The position numbers and the translations under genes are program-made. From Candidatus Sumerlaeota bacterium (GTDB taxonomy: Bacteria > Sumerlaeota > Sumerlaeia > MWCT01), in the NCBI GenBank assembly GCA_026398545.1, contig JAPLSR010000235.1, positions 1 to 22,300 of the forward strand: a DNA stretch of 22,300 nt, in the 5' to 3' direction. The number at the start of each line of letters is the position of its first letter. The stretch's first letter is position 1. Below are positions 5,147 to 13,987 of the stretch, one piece after another. The notes beneath the pieces are model-generated. The model worked only from the letters and a program-made list of their open reading frames with translations. It was not told where the DNA came from and searched no databases.

Positions 5147-7789
5147 ATGATGCAGGATGTCAAAAAGGTCTCTGAGCGAAATATGGTTTCTGTGATACTT
5201 GCGGCGGGGAAGGGAACACGCATGAGGAATCCCAGACTGCACAAGGTGTGTTTCCCGCTCGAGAATAAAACCGTCATTGAGCGCTCAATTGAGCTTTATG
5301 AGCGCTGTGGGATAGATGCGCACTGCATTGTAATCGGGGCGTTGGCGGAACAGGTAATGGAGGCGGCTTCATTTGTCTCCCCCCGTGTCTCCTTTGTTTA
5401 CCAGAGGGAACAAACCGGCACCGGCAATGCGGCAAAAATGGCGGCGCGATTCCTCTCGGCTGCGAATTTCAAGGGCGATTTGCTGGTTGTTGCCGGAGAC
5501 AAGGTGATGGAGGAATCCATTCTCACCCGTCTCATCCAGACATTTCGTGAAGGGGGAAACGACCTCGCCTTTGTGGTTGGGGATATTTCAGACTTCCCGG
5601 GCGCGGGACGCATCATCTGTGATGAGAGGGGAAATGTCATCGCCAATGTTGAGGTCTTTGACATTGCCCGATATGAGCTCCTGACATCTCTGGAACAGAT
5701 GGCTGCCGGACGTCTTGTTACTGCCCGGGAGGCTGAAAGTCTTGCCCTCTCCTATCTGAAGCAGGAAGGGAAAGCATCGCTTGCCCTGGGCTCACTCTGG
5801 GATATCATCAAGGCGGGAAATCCCATCACCACCGAGGTGATACAATCATGCTTTGCAGAGTTAGATTTCTCTCTTTATTCATGCGGACACCATATCACGC
5901 CTGAACAGATTGTCAGGGCAAAATATGCCAACCAGTCCATCTATCTCTTCAAGGCGGATGCCCTTTATTCCGCCGTGGAACATCTCACCGCCGATAATGC
6001 CCAGGAGGAGGAATACCTGCCCGATGTGATTGCCATCCTGACCGCTCAGGGGCGACGGCTTGACATGGTGCATCTCACTTGTCCAGAGGAGGTCATGACT
6101 TACAACACGCCGGAGGAACTGAGCGCAATCCAAGATTATTACTCCCGCAAGAAAAAAGATATTGAGATGGCGGCGACGCCGAAGACCATCCGACAAGCGA
6201 GTGAATGGCTCAAGGCGCTTCAGGATGAAAGCCCTTCCGCCATCCGCGCCCTGGGGCAAATCTATGGAGGAGGGCATCCCAGTGTGCAGGGGAAACGACG
6301 TCAACTCGTGGCAATGCTGAAGAGATACGGGGAGATTTTCCGGGATGAGGACGTCCTTATTTCAAGAGCCCCGGGACGCGTCAATATCATGGGTCGCCAT
6401 ATCGACCACCAGGGCGGTCATGGCAATATGATAGCAATTGACCGAGACTTTTTCATTATAGCCGGCGTCAGGGATGACCGGGAAATTCGCCTGTGCAATA
6501 TGGAACCCCACCATTTCCCCGACAGGCTACTGAATATTGACGAACTGTTCTCAGGATACACGGGCGGTGATTGGCTCGATTATGTGAATGGCACCGAGGT
6601 GCGCAGGAGGGTGGAGGCATCGCACGGGGATTGGTCTCAATATATCATCTCCCCAATCATCCGTTTTCAGGCAAAGTTTCCGCATCAGCGCCTCTGCGGT
6701 ATGAATATTCTTGCATCTGGAAGCATCCCCATTGCGGCGGGTGTGAGCTCTTCCTCTGCCGTCGTGGTTGCCGCAACCGAGGCAATTTTACACCTCAACG
6801 GTCTTGAGGTCGTCCCTGAGGAGTTTGTGGAATTGTGCGGCGAGGCGGAATGGTATGTGGGAACACGGGGCGGCGCAGGCGACCATGCCGCAATGAAATT
6901 CGCAAAGAAAAATCACGTTGTCCAAGTTGGTTTCTTCCCATTCGGTGTGACAAATGTCGTCCCATTCCCGACAAATTACCTCTTCGTCATCTGCAATTCC
7001 CACGAAAAGGCGCGCAAAACGGCAGAGGCAAAGGACATTTTCAACCACAGGGTCGCCTGCTATCATATCGGGAGGGAATTTCTCAAAATGAAATTCCCCA
7101 GCCATGCCATGAACATCCACCATTTAAGAGACATCAATACCCGGACCATGGGCATCTCCTATCCGGAACTCCTCTCCATGCTCAAGGCGCTCCCGAATAC
7201 CTTGACCAGGAAGGAAGTGATGACACATCTTCCCCATGCTCTGGTGGAACAATATTCAGGCACCCATGAGGGCATCTTTGACTCCTATCCAATACGTGCG
7301 ATTGTCCTTTATGGTCTGGCAGAGTGTGAGCGCAGTCGGATGTGTCCCGAACTGCTCATCAGGGGTGAAGCGGAGACATTTGGAAGATGGATGAATGTCT
7401 CCCACAATGGCGACAGGGTGGTGATATGGGGGCGCGGGGTTATCTCGCGTCCTTTCCGCATTGACTACTCAGATGACGCCATTGAGCAACTCATCCTGGA
7501 CGCCCGTAAGGGTCTGGCACAGGCAGAACTGGTCAATCAGCCGGGCGCTTACGGGTGCAGCATCCCGCAGATTGACCACATGGTGGACATTGCCCTTTCG
7601 GTGGAGGGCGTTATCGGGGCGCAGATTCTCGGCGCCGGACTGGGGGGCTGTATGATGGCTCTGGTGCAGAAGGATGCCTGGGAAAACCTCCAGTATGCCC
7701 TTGGACGCCACTATTACGATGCGGCGAATCTTGAACCGGACATGTTTATCTGCCATCCTGTCGCCGGCAGTGGAATCCTTTCTTTCTGA
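5147..7789 (+). CDS. Fused GlmU-like nucleotidyltransferase and galactokinase-like (GHMP) sugar kinase
   Basis: This 880-residue protein should phosphorylate a sugar at C1 and then activate it with an NTP. The N-terminal half (about 13-335) is a GlmU-type nucleotidyltransferase: LAAGKGTRM (18-26), LHKVCFPL, TGTGNAAK, VVAGDKVM, GAGRIICDERGNVIANVE, NAQEEEYLPDVIA and NTPEEL. It has no acetyltransferase domain, and an extra 70-80 residues precede NQSIYLF. The C-terminal half is GalK-like: APGRVNIMGRHIDHQGG (408-424), IPIAAGVSSSSA (527-538), GTRGGAGDH with probable catalytic D579, and GAGLGGC (829-835). GalK has GEH where this has GRH (R417), so galactose is doubtful. The frame is open back to 4910, but that leading part is unlike protein and crosses the promoter. 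GGTGG seven bases before 5147 supports this start; 5132 and 5183 are possible. The epimerase gene follows 47 bases on. The order resembles fucokinase/GDP-fucose pyrophosphorylase, with different domain families. Confidence 0.9.
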   Translation: MMQDVKKVSERNMVSVILAAGKGTRMRNPRLHKVCFPLENKTVIERSIELYERCGIDAHCIVIGALAEQVMEAASFVSPRVSFVYQREQTGTGNAAKMAARFLSAANFKGDLLVVAGDKVMEESILTRLIQTFREGGNDLAFVVGDISDFPGAGRIICDERGNVIANVEVFDIARYELLTSLEQMAAGRLVTAREAESLALSYLKQEGKASLALGSLWDIIKAGNPITTEVIQSCFAELDFSLYSCGHHITPEQIVRAKYANQSIYLFKADALYSAVEHLTADNAQEEEYLPDVIAILTAQGRRLDMVHLTCPEEVMTYNTPEELSAIQDYYSRKKKDIEMAATPKTIRQASEWLKALQDESPSAIRALGQIYGGGHPSVQGKRRQLVAMLKRYGEIFRDEDVLISRAPGRVNIMGRHIDHQGGHGNMIAIDRDFFIIAGVRDDREIRLCNMEPHHFPDRLLNIDELFSGYTGGDWLDYVNGTEVRRRVEASHGDWSQYIISPIIRFQAKFPHQRLCGMNILASGSIPIAAGVSSSSAVVVAATEAILHLNGLEVVPEEFVELCGEAEWYVGTRGGAGDHAAMKFAKKNHVVQVGFFPFGVTNVVPFPTNYLFVICNSHEKARKTAEAKDIFNHRVACYHIGREFLKMKFPSHAMNIHHLRDINTRTMGISYPELLSMLKALPNTLTRKEVMTHLPHALVEQYSGTHEGIFDSYPIRAIVLYGLAECERSRMCPELLIRGEAETFGRWMNVSHNGDRVVIWGRGVISRPFRIDYSDDAIEQLILDARKGLAQAELVNQPGAYGCSIPQIDHMVDIALSVEGVIGAQILGAGLGGCMMALVQKDAWENLQYALGRHYYDAANLEPDMFICHPVAGSGILSF

Positions 7790-7836
7790 AACGACGTCCC
7801 TTTAAAGATGGCACTGGTCATACAGGGGTGGAATTT

Positions 7837-9090
7837 ATGAGCCTTCTTGATTTTTACCGTCAGCATCTCGCACAGGAGATACTCCCCTTCTGGCAGCGGG
7901 CGATTGATAAAGAACATGGCGGGGTTTTTACCTGTTTCGATAACACCGGCTCAGGGCTTGTGAGCACTGATAAATACACATGGTCTCAGGGGCGTTTTGT
8001 CTGGGTGTGGGCAAGGATTGCCGATATGTGTCAGCGGAGGCTTCTGGACGGCGAAGCGGATGAGTATTTAAGCCACGCCGGAAAAACCATGAATTTCCTT
8101 CGGCGCAACGTAATCATGGAAAACGGTCATTGCGCCTTCCTGTTGACAGAGACCGGTGAAAAAAAGGAGAGCATCGCCGGCGAGGGCTATGACACAAGCT
8201 ATTTTGCGGATTGTTTTGTCATCCTCGGATTTACAGAATACGCGCGGGTGGCGAAAGACGGTGAGATATTCGGCGAAGCACTTGCGCTTTATGATAACCT
8301 GAATGGAAGGTTAAAATCCGGCAATGTGCGCAGTGAGCCATATCCCATCCCCGCCGGATTCAGGGCGCACTCCATGCCCATGATAATGCTCAATGTAACC
8401 CAGGAACTCTCCGCCGCCGCAAAGACGCTTGGGCATGAGCGCGCGCTGGAACTCGAAGAGGCGTCAGTCCGCCATATGACTGAAATCATGGAGAATTTTT
8501 ATTCTGAAGATGGAAAGATTGCCGAAATCAATCCGCCGGAAGGCGCAGATGCAAATACGGTCTTTGCCCGGCATCTGAACCCCGGTCATGCCATTGAGTG
8601 CATGTGGTTTATTATAACGACTGCTGAAAGGACGGGTAACAAAAATTTTTTAAAAAAAGCCTGCCGCGCAATAAAGACCATGTTTAAACTGGGATGGGAT
8701 GACGACTATGGCGGGCTGTTTCGTTTCATTGACCGCAAGGGAGGCAAACCACAGGGAAACATCAGCGGAAGCGCCTTCGAACGCCTCATACTTGATACAT
8801 GGGACACGAAACTCTGGTGGCCTCACTCGGAGGCGCTTTACTCCACCCTTCGGGGATATGAACTGACAGGCGACGATGATTTTCACAGCCTTTACGATAT
8901 GGCGCATGAATACACCTTTCGCACATTCCCCAATGATGATAAAAAGGTGGGGGAATGGATTCAGATTCGTGACCGCATTGGAAAACCCATCCAGAAGGTG
9001 GTGGCTCTGCCGGTTAAAGACCCCTACCACATCATGCGCAATATCCTCCTCATCATTGAACTGCTCTCACAGGTGCACCGTCCCGTTTGA
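7837..9090 (+). CDS. N-acylglucosamine 2-epimerase family sugar epimerase
   Basis: This 417-residue cytoplasmic enzyme is of the AGE/renin-binding-protein family, (alpha/alpha)6 barrels that interconvert C2 epimers of free sugars such as GlcNAc and ManNAc or glucose and mannose. The family blocks are all present: TWSQGRFVWVWARI, GYDTSYFADCFVILGF, HLNPGHAIECMWF with H251, KLWWPHSEALYS with H330, and DPYHIMRN with H398. H251 and H398 match the two catalytic His of the animal enzyme (about 248 and 382). A GTG lies at 7828, but AGGGGTGG at 7823-7830 is a ribosome site that fits the ATG at 7837. It is 47 bases after the fused kinase gene, so the two are probably one operon. The epimerase may supply or drain the sugar the kinase uses. 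Its exact substrate cannot be read from the sequence. Confidence 0.92.
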   Translation: MSLLDFYRQHLAQEILPFWQRAIDKEHGGVFTCFDNTGSGLVSTDKYTWSQGRFVWVWARIADMCQRRLLDGEADEYLSHAGKTMNFLRRNVIMENGHCAFLLTETGEKKESIAGEGYDTSYFADCFVILGFTEYARVAKDGEIFGEALALYDNLNGRLKSGNVRSEPYPIPAGFRAHSMPMIMLNVTQELSAAAKTLGHERALELEEASVRHMTEIMENFYSEDGKIAEINPPEGADANTVFARHLNPGHAIECMWFIITTAERTGNKNFLKKACRAIKTMFKLGWDDDYGGLFRFIDRKGGKPQGNISGSAFERLILDTWDTKLWWPHSEALYSTLRGYELTGDDDFHSLYDMAHEYTFRTFPNDDKKVGEWIQIRDRIGKPIQKVVALPVKDPYHIMRNILLIIELLSQVHRPV

Positions 9091-9125
9091 AAAGAGATGA
9101 TAAATGGAATCATGCTCAATGTGAA

Positions 9126-9998
9126 TTACTTCGCCTGCAGGAGGGTTATCATCACGACGCCGACAACCATGAGCATGGCTCCCGCCAGCCTTTCCCTCAG
9201 ACCCTTTTCCTTGAAAAACAGGGTGCCGAACAAGACCCCAAAGACCACACTCATCCGCTTGACTGATATGACATAGGCGACCTGTGTGAGACTGATGGCG
9301 AGCATCTGGGATGAGCTGCCGACCGCTATGCAAAAACCGATGGGCACCAGATTGGGGGCATTCTGCAAAATCCCCTTCCAGTCCGAGCGGGATTTGCACA
9401 GGACAACAGGTATCATGCCAATGGCGATAAAGGCGTTCACCGCAATGGGCCAGAAAAGCGCAGATGAATGTCTCACCCCGAGTTTGTCAAGATTGCCGCT
9501 GATGCTCCAGATGAAGGCAACAAGCAGCATGAGCCGCGGTCCCTTTTGCCTGAGGAGAGCCTGAATTGGCGCCAGAGGATTCTTTTTTATCTCTCCCACA
9601 TTCAAAACATAAGAACCGGCAACAATGAGGAGAATCCCGATAAGGCTGAAAAAGGCGGGAAATTCATGAAGCATGAGCGGTGAGGTGATGAGCAAAAAAA
9701 GCGGTGTGAATGTTATCATTGGAATCGTCAGTGACAGGTCGGAGGATTTGATTGCCTTGATGAAGAGCAGATTCGCCACCAGGTTCAGAAGACCCGAGAA
9801 TAATAGAATCAACCAGAAAGCCCTGTCAACATCGGGGATTTTGATGAAGAAAAAAAGGGGCGATAAAAAGACAAGTGTGCAGAGGCTCCACGCCCACGAG
9901 ACAATATATTCATCAGTGAGGCGAAGTCCCTTCTTGCTGAAGACATCCTTTATGGACTCACATATTGCCGTTAAAAAGGCAAAGATGACCCAGTTCAT
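9126..9998 (-). CDS. EamA/DMT-family membrane transporter
   Basis: This 290-residue inner-membrane protein has about ten hydrophobic segments in two similar halves, the usual EamA size and plan. The first half starts MNWVIFAFLTAICESIKDVFSKKGL and contains FIKAIKSSDLSLTIPMITFTPLF. The second repeats the pattern with MLAISLTQVAYVISVKRMSVVFGVLFGTLFFKE. The family moves small metabolites or exports amino acids and nucleotide-related compounds; the substrate here is unknown. The ribosome site is weak. The Nudix gene ends 40 bases upstream on the same strand, so the two are probably cotranscribed. It converges with the epimerase gene across 35 bases, with no hairpin visible between them. Confidence 0.9.
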   Translation of the reverse strand: MNWVIFAFLTAICESIKDVFSKKGLRLTDEYIVSWAWSLCTLVFLSPLFFFIKIPDVDRAFWLILLFSGLLNLVANLLFIKAIKSSDLSLTIPMITFTPLFLLITSPLMLHEFPAFFSLIGILLIVAGSYVLNVGEIKKNPLAPIQALLRQKGPRLMLLVAFIWSISGNLDKLGVRHSSALFWPIAVNAFIAIGMIPVVLCKSRSDWKGILQNAPNLVPIGFCIAVGSSSQMLAISLTQVAYVISVKRMSVVFGVLFGTLFFKEKGLRERLAGAMLMVVGVVMITLLQAK

Positions 9999-10038
9999 GA
10001 TATAAACGCCTTCATATTTCCGGCGGGTTTGCTGAGGG

Positions 10039-10698
10039 TCAGGGCTTCAGTCGCCTGACAATATCACGGACAATTCGCGCCGTCAGACCCCAGATGACTC
10101 CATGTTTCACCCTGTACACATAAATCCTGTGCCCGCCGCCGTACCATTGCCCGTGATACTTCTCCGGCAGATTCATCTCCCGCGCCGGAAATAAAACGAC
10201 CTCCTTCCCGCCCTCATCAAGACAGGTGGAGTGAAGTGTAACTCTCACGCAATACGTTTCCGGTTCGTTTTTTTCAAAGAATGAAACAGGTATGGCAAAC
10301 ACCTCCTCCACCTCTTCCCTGTTAATGCGGAATTCATCCATCTTGACGTCAGCCGTCCCGAGGAAGACATCCACAATCGCCCTCATTGGCGAGATAAGGG
10401 TGTCAATCTGCCCCAAAATTTTTATTTTTTGCCCGGGGATGCCCATCTCCTCAACCGTTTCACGAATTGCCGCCCTTTTAATGTCCTTATCCTTTTGCGG
10501 GTCAAATTCCCCGCCGGGGAAACATATCTCCCCGCCCTGACGGATGGAGGCATGGCGTTTCTCAAAGACAAAATGATATTCATCATCCACAGGCACAAGG
10601 AGTGCCAGGACAACATAACCCGAAGTCTCATCTCTCCCGTTAATTCCCGGCGCACGGGAGAGTTTTTTCCTTAATTCACTTAGGTGTTCAAGCCGCAT
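10039..10698 (-). CDS. Nudix hydrolase, CoA-pyrophosphatase-like
   Basis: This is a 219-residue Nudix protein that would cleave a nucleoside diphosphate linked to another group. The Nudix box lies in GGEFDPQKDKDIKRAAIRE followed by TVEEMGI, giving the metal-binding RExxEExG core. The box lacks the first Glu seven residues before RETVEE; a Lys is there. The segment before it, FEKRHASIRQGGEICFPGG, resembles the extra signature of CoA diphosphatases (NudL/YeaB), where a related Arg and GGQ-FPGG pattern precedes the box. I therefore lean to CoA or acyl-CoA pyrophosphatase, without certainty. A GTG at 10710 gives four more residues, but neither start has a good ribosome site; I chose the ATG. The EamA gene follows at 40 bases. 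Confidence 0.87.
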   Translation of the reverse strand: MRLEHLSELRKKLSRAPGINGRDETSGYVVLALLVPVDDEYHFVFEKRHASIRQGGEICFPGGEFDPQKDKDIKRAAIRETVEEMGIPGQKIKILGQIDTLISPMRAIVDVFLGTADVKMDEFRINREEVEEVFAIPVSFFEKNEPETYCVRVTLHSTCLDEGGKEVVLFPAREMNLPEKYHGQWYGGGHRIYVYRVKHGVIWGLTARIVRDIVRRLKP

Positions 10699-10803
10699 AC
10701 AAATACCCACAAACGGGCGCTGGTCATATCAGTTTCATCCCCGCAATTATGTTCCTGGCACGATTCACACACATGACCGGTTTTTACAATGGTCATCTTT
10801 GTT

Positions 10804-10832
10804 TTGACTTTGCACCGCTCTTTATTTATCTC
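10804..10832 (+). promoter_or_regulatory. Weak candidate promoter for the YfhO-like gene
   Basis: TTGACT (10804-10809) is followed 17 bases later by TATCTC (10827-10832). The -35 is good and the -10 poor. It lies in the divergent gap between the Nudix gene (-) and the YfhO-like gene (+), about 75 bases before the GTG start. Just upstream, ATGACC and GGTCAT form a 6-base inverted repeat (about 10774-10797) that could be an operator or chance. Confidence 0.25.
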
Positions 10833-10905
10833 TTACCTAAATTGATTCGGCTTTCGCAACGGAATTATCAAGCCGCGCCGGAGAGTCAAAAATAAAGGGG
10901 CACCT

Positions 10906-13245
10906 GTGTCATTTATCAGGGAACATTTAATAAAACCGCATTCCGGGCGGAAGATTTTCAGATTGAGGTTTATCCTCCCCCTGCTCCTCTTTTATGGCGC
11001 AATAAATATTTTCTGCCTTCTCCCCTTTATTATTCATCGCCAGCTCCCCTGCAATACAATGGTTGACACAAACCGCTGCTTCATAACTGTCCGGCATTTC
11101 GGGCTGCACGAAATTTCTCAAGGGCGTTTCCCGGAATTACTCCCCATTTTTTCCGGACATGACGTTGCCAGTTTCGGACAGGGATACTGTTATCCGACAA
11201 CCCTGCTCGGCATTTTTATAAACATTCCCGACGTCTGGCATTATCTCGGCGACCTGTGGCTGCACTGGACACTTGCCGCGCTCTTGATGACGCTTTATGC
11301 CCTCAGGCTCCGCCTCTCGCTCCTTGCGGCAATAATAGCGGGCTTTGTTTATGCTTATACCGCGCCGCTACTCTGGCGATTTCAGGGGCACTGGACATTT
11401 GTCCATCTCCTCGCCTATCTGCCCGCACTCCTTATCATCACAGAGGAAATCCTGAGTCCCTCATGGTGTATTAAAAAGGAGCGCCTGATGGCAACAGGCG
11501 GGGTCATTCTGGGCTTACTTTTGCTATCACAGATGCCACAGATATTGTATTACATGGCATTTGCGCTGACTCCCTATATTCTTTTGAGACTGATATTGCG
11601 GCGGAGAAAGAGGGGAACGGTGCGTGTCCTTATGGTCTCAGCCGTGATTTTTATCCTTGCGATTTTGCTGTCAGCCCCCGCCTTTTTACCAATGCTGCTC
11701 AGTGTGAAGGACTCCTTCAGGAATGTGGTGGCTGGGGCGGACTTTGCCTCGGCGCATCCCCTTTTCTATTCCCACTTTTACTCCCTTCTCTTCCCGGATT
11801 TCTTTTTCTCAAGTAACGGATACTGGGGAGGGGGGTTGCCGGCCGAATCCTTATTTTCCGCGGGTGCGGGGGTATTTTTCCTATCCGCAGTCGGACTTTT
11901 TGTGACCGGGTGTGGCATCCGGAGGGCACGGTTCAGGATGGTCCTTCCTTACCTGCTGTTCATGGTGGCGCTCCTATTCGGCTTCGGGAAGTTCATGCCA
12001 TGGTTTCACCTCCTTGTTAAATACCTCCCCTTATATGCCTCATTTCGGGCGCATGGCAGGGTGAGTTTTTTAATCATCACAGCGCTGGCGATTTTCTCCG
12101 CCGAGGGGATGCAGGCAATTATACACCTTGTGAGAGAGGGACGCGAAAAAAATCGGATACATCTATTCCTTTTACTGGCAGGTGCGGTGGCAATCATTAC
12201 CTCGCTCTGGCTTCTGGGACATTTCAGAACCATCGAAGGGACATATCAGTGGATGATGCATCATAACCTTGCGCCCAGATGGACAGAAACCATACGAGAT
12301 AAAGCCATTCAGAACGTGAGGATTTCAGCCCTCAGCGCAATCAGACCCGTTCTGATGATTGCCATTGGCATAACTCTCCTTACCCTTGTTTCCCACCTGA
12401 GCCGGAAGTATTGGGTGAAACAAGACATCCTTGTATTGCTGCTCATATTATTTGCCCTCGTGCGGGACATCAATATCCACCGCAAAATCATCATGTCAAA
12501 AATGTCGCCTCCCATTCAGGAACTTGTTCCGCGCAACATTGACGACCGCCTCCGCCGCCTCAGCTCCCTTCTCCCGCCGCACGGAAAAATCTGCAACATG
12601 TCTATCCACTTTGGCAATGTGACCCTCCTCTATCCCAATCTTGAAGATGTCGCAGGGGTGGATGTTAACGTCTCTGCAAAGTATGGTCTCTTTCTGAATA
12701 AAGTGCAAAAGATGCACCCGGATATTGTGCAGATAACCTCATTTTTCGGGTTCATGCAAGAGCCTATTTTGAAAAGCCTTTCCATCCGCTGGTTACTGAT
12801 TGATAAAAATGAGTTGTGGAAAATCCTCATCCCGCCGGAGAAAATTAGTGCCCTTGCAGAGGGAAATAATCTGCTCCTTCTTGAATACCTTGACTGGACG
12901 CCGGAGGTCATCTGTGAAAATTCGCAAAGTAATCTGGAGATTCTGACACTCCGACCGGGACTCCTTGAGGCACGGATAAAAGGCGCTGGGGAAAAGGGCA
13001 TCCTGTTCAAGTCTGTCAGCTCGCCAAACTGGGAAGCACGATTTAATAACACACCTGTCAAATGGGAGGAGGAGACTCCCTGGATGCGGGTAAAGGTCAA
13101 TGGCGAAGGGGTTCTAAAATTTCGATTTATCAACATCTGGCTGAGAATTGGCGCATGGCTGAGCGCGCTCGGGCTTATCTTATCCCTTGCGCTTTTCATC
13201 AGGAGTTTCAAGCGCCAGTCCAATGCCGGTCATGAAACCTCTTGA
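10906..13245 (+). CDS. YfhO-like multi-pass membrane protein
   Basis: This 779-residue inner-membrane protein has about a dozen hydrophobic segments between residues 20 and 530, then a soluble domain, and a last membrane segment near the C-terminus. The first loop (DTNRCFITVRHFGLHEISQG followed by RFPELLPIFSGHDVASFGQG) and the RVSFLIITALAIFSAEGMQ helix fit the YfhO family. The C-terminal SSPNWEARFNNTPVKWEE, then GEGVLKFRFINIWLRIGAWL, is the family's typical end. YfhO proteins are GT-C-like and linked to glycosylation of teichoic acids in Firmicutes; in diderms their role is mostly unknown. The start is GTG, supported by AAGGGG five to six bases before it. hslV follows at about 55 bases on the same strand. 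Confidence 0.85.
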   Translation: MSFIREHLIKPHSGRKIFRLRFILPLLLFYGAINIFCLLPFIIHRQLPCNTMVDTNRCFITVRHFGLHEISQGRFPELLPIFSGHDVASFGQGYCYPTTLLGIFINIPDVWHYLGDLWLHWTLAALLMTLYALRLRLSLLAAIIAGFVYAYTAPLLWRFQGHWTFVHLLAYLPALLIITEEILSPSWCIKKERLMATGGVILGLLLLSQMPQILYYMAFALTPYILLRLILRRRKRGTVRVLMVSAVIFILAILLSAPAFLPMLLSVKDSFRNVVAGADFASAHPLFYSHFYSLLFPDFFFSSNGYWGGGLPAESLFSAGAGVFFLSAVGLFVTGCGIRRARFRMVLPYLLFMVALLFGFGKFMPWFHLLVKYLPLYASFRAHGRVSFLIITALAIFSAEGMQAIIHLVREGREKNRIHLFLLLAGAVAIITSLWLLGHFRTIEGTYQWMMHHNLAPRWTETIRDKAIQNVRISALSAIRPVLMIAIGITLLTLVSHLSRKYWVKQDILVLLLILFALVRDINIHRKIIMSKMSPPIQELVPRNIDDRLRRLSSLLPPHGKICNMSIHFGNVTLLYPNLEDVAGVDVNVSAKYGLFLNKVQKMHPDIVQITSFFGFMQEPILKSLSIRWLLIDKNELWKILIPPEKISALAEGNNLLLLEYLDWTPEVICENSQSNLEILTLRPGLLEARIKGAGEKGILFKSVSSPNWEARFNNTPVKWEEETPWMRVKVNGEGVLKFRFINIWLRIGAWLSALGLILSLALFIRSFKRQSNAGHETS

Positions 13246-13299
13246 CGCACAATGTCCGGTGTTTCTATTCATGGATTACTACCTTTGAAGGGGGCAATT

Positions 13300-13839
13300 A
13301 TGAAGATTCGCGGCACAACCGTTCTGGCAATAAGGCACAAGGGACAGATTGCCATTGCGGGCGATGGTCAGGTAACAATTGAAAACGCTATAATGAAAAC
13401 AAAGGCGAGAAAGGTGCGGCGCCTCTTTCAGGACCGCATTCTATGCGGATTTGCAGGCGCAACGGCGGATGCCATGTCTCTCTTTGAAAAATTAGAGGTG
13501 AAATTGAAGGAATATAACGGCAACCTCACACGGGCGGCGGTCGAACTCGCCAAATTATGGCGCACGGATAAATACTTGCGCAACCTGCAAGCCCTTCTCA
13601 TTGCGGCGGACAAGGAGAAATTGCTTGTCATCTCCGGCACGGGCGACGTCATTGAGCCGGATGACGATATGGCGGCAATCGGCTCAGGCGGCGGTTACGC
13701 CCTGGCAGTCGCGCGCGCCCTCAAAAAATTCACAGACCTTGACGCCCCCACCATCGCACAGGAGGCGCTGAAAATCGCCGCCGGTATCTGCATCTATACC
13801 AATGAAGAAATTACTGTGGAGACCCTTCCCATCGAGTGA
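13300..13839 (+). CDS. hslV: HslV, proteolytic subunit of the HslUV protease
   Basis: This is a 179-residue N-terminal-threonine protease that forms a double ring and works with the unfoldase HslU in the cytoplasm. The sequence begins MKIRG-TTVLAIR. Removal of five residues would expose the catalytic Thr, as in other HslV proteins with a short propeptide. In mature numbering D17, K28 and K33 are present (GDGQVT, MKTKARK). The family blocks GFAGATADAMSLFEKLE, AVELAKLWRTDKYLRNL, AIGSGGGYALAVARAL and GICIYTNEEITVE are all intact. The frame is open from 13252, but AAGGGGG six bases before 13300 and the Thr position fix the start. No hslU follows; the next gene is convergent mlaF. Heat-shock control is likely from the family, but no heat-shock promoter is seen. 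Confidence 0.97.
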   Translation: MKIRGTTVLAIRHKGQIAIAGDGQVTIENAIMKTKARKVRRLFQDRILCGFAGATADAMSLFEKLEVKLKEYNGNLTRAAVELAKLWRTDKYLRNLQALLIAADKEKLLVISGTGDVIEPDDDMAAIGSGGGYALAVARALKKFTDLDAPTIAQEALKIAAGICIYTNEEITVETLPIE

Positions 13840-13987
13840 TGTCCCATCCGCAGTGGCACTCATGCCTGCGCCTCATGAATGATACATTGCCTTTTCAATT
13901 GGACTCATGCCTCATCCTGTAATAATTGCCCATGCCTTTATCTGCGCAAAATAGGAGAGTGTGATTACAGGTCATCGTTTAGTTCCA

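Noticed and set aside
6835..7269. 144-residue open frame within the fused enzyme
   Set aside because: It lies in another frame inside the kinase domain, whose motifs fix the true frame.
13840..13987. Terminator between hslV and mlaF
   Set aside because: Only a 10-base direct repeat (ACTCATGCCT at 13858 and 13903) and a four-base hairpin are seen, with no GC-rich stem followed by a T run.
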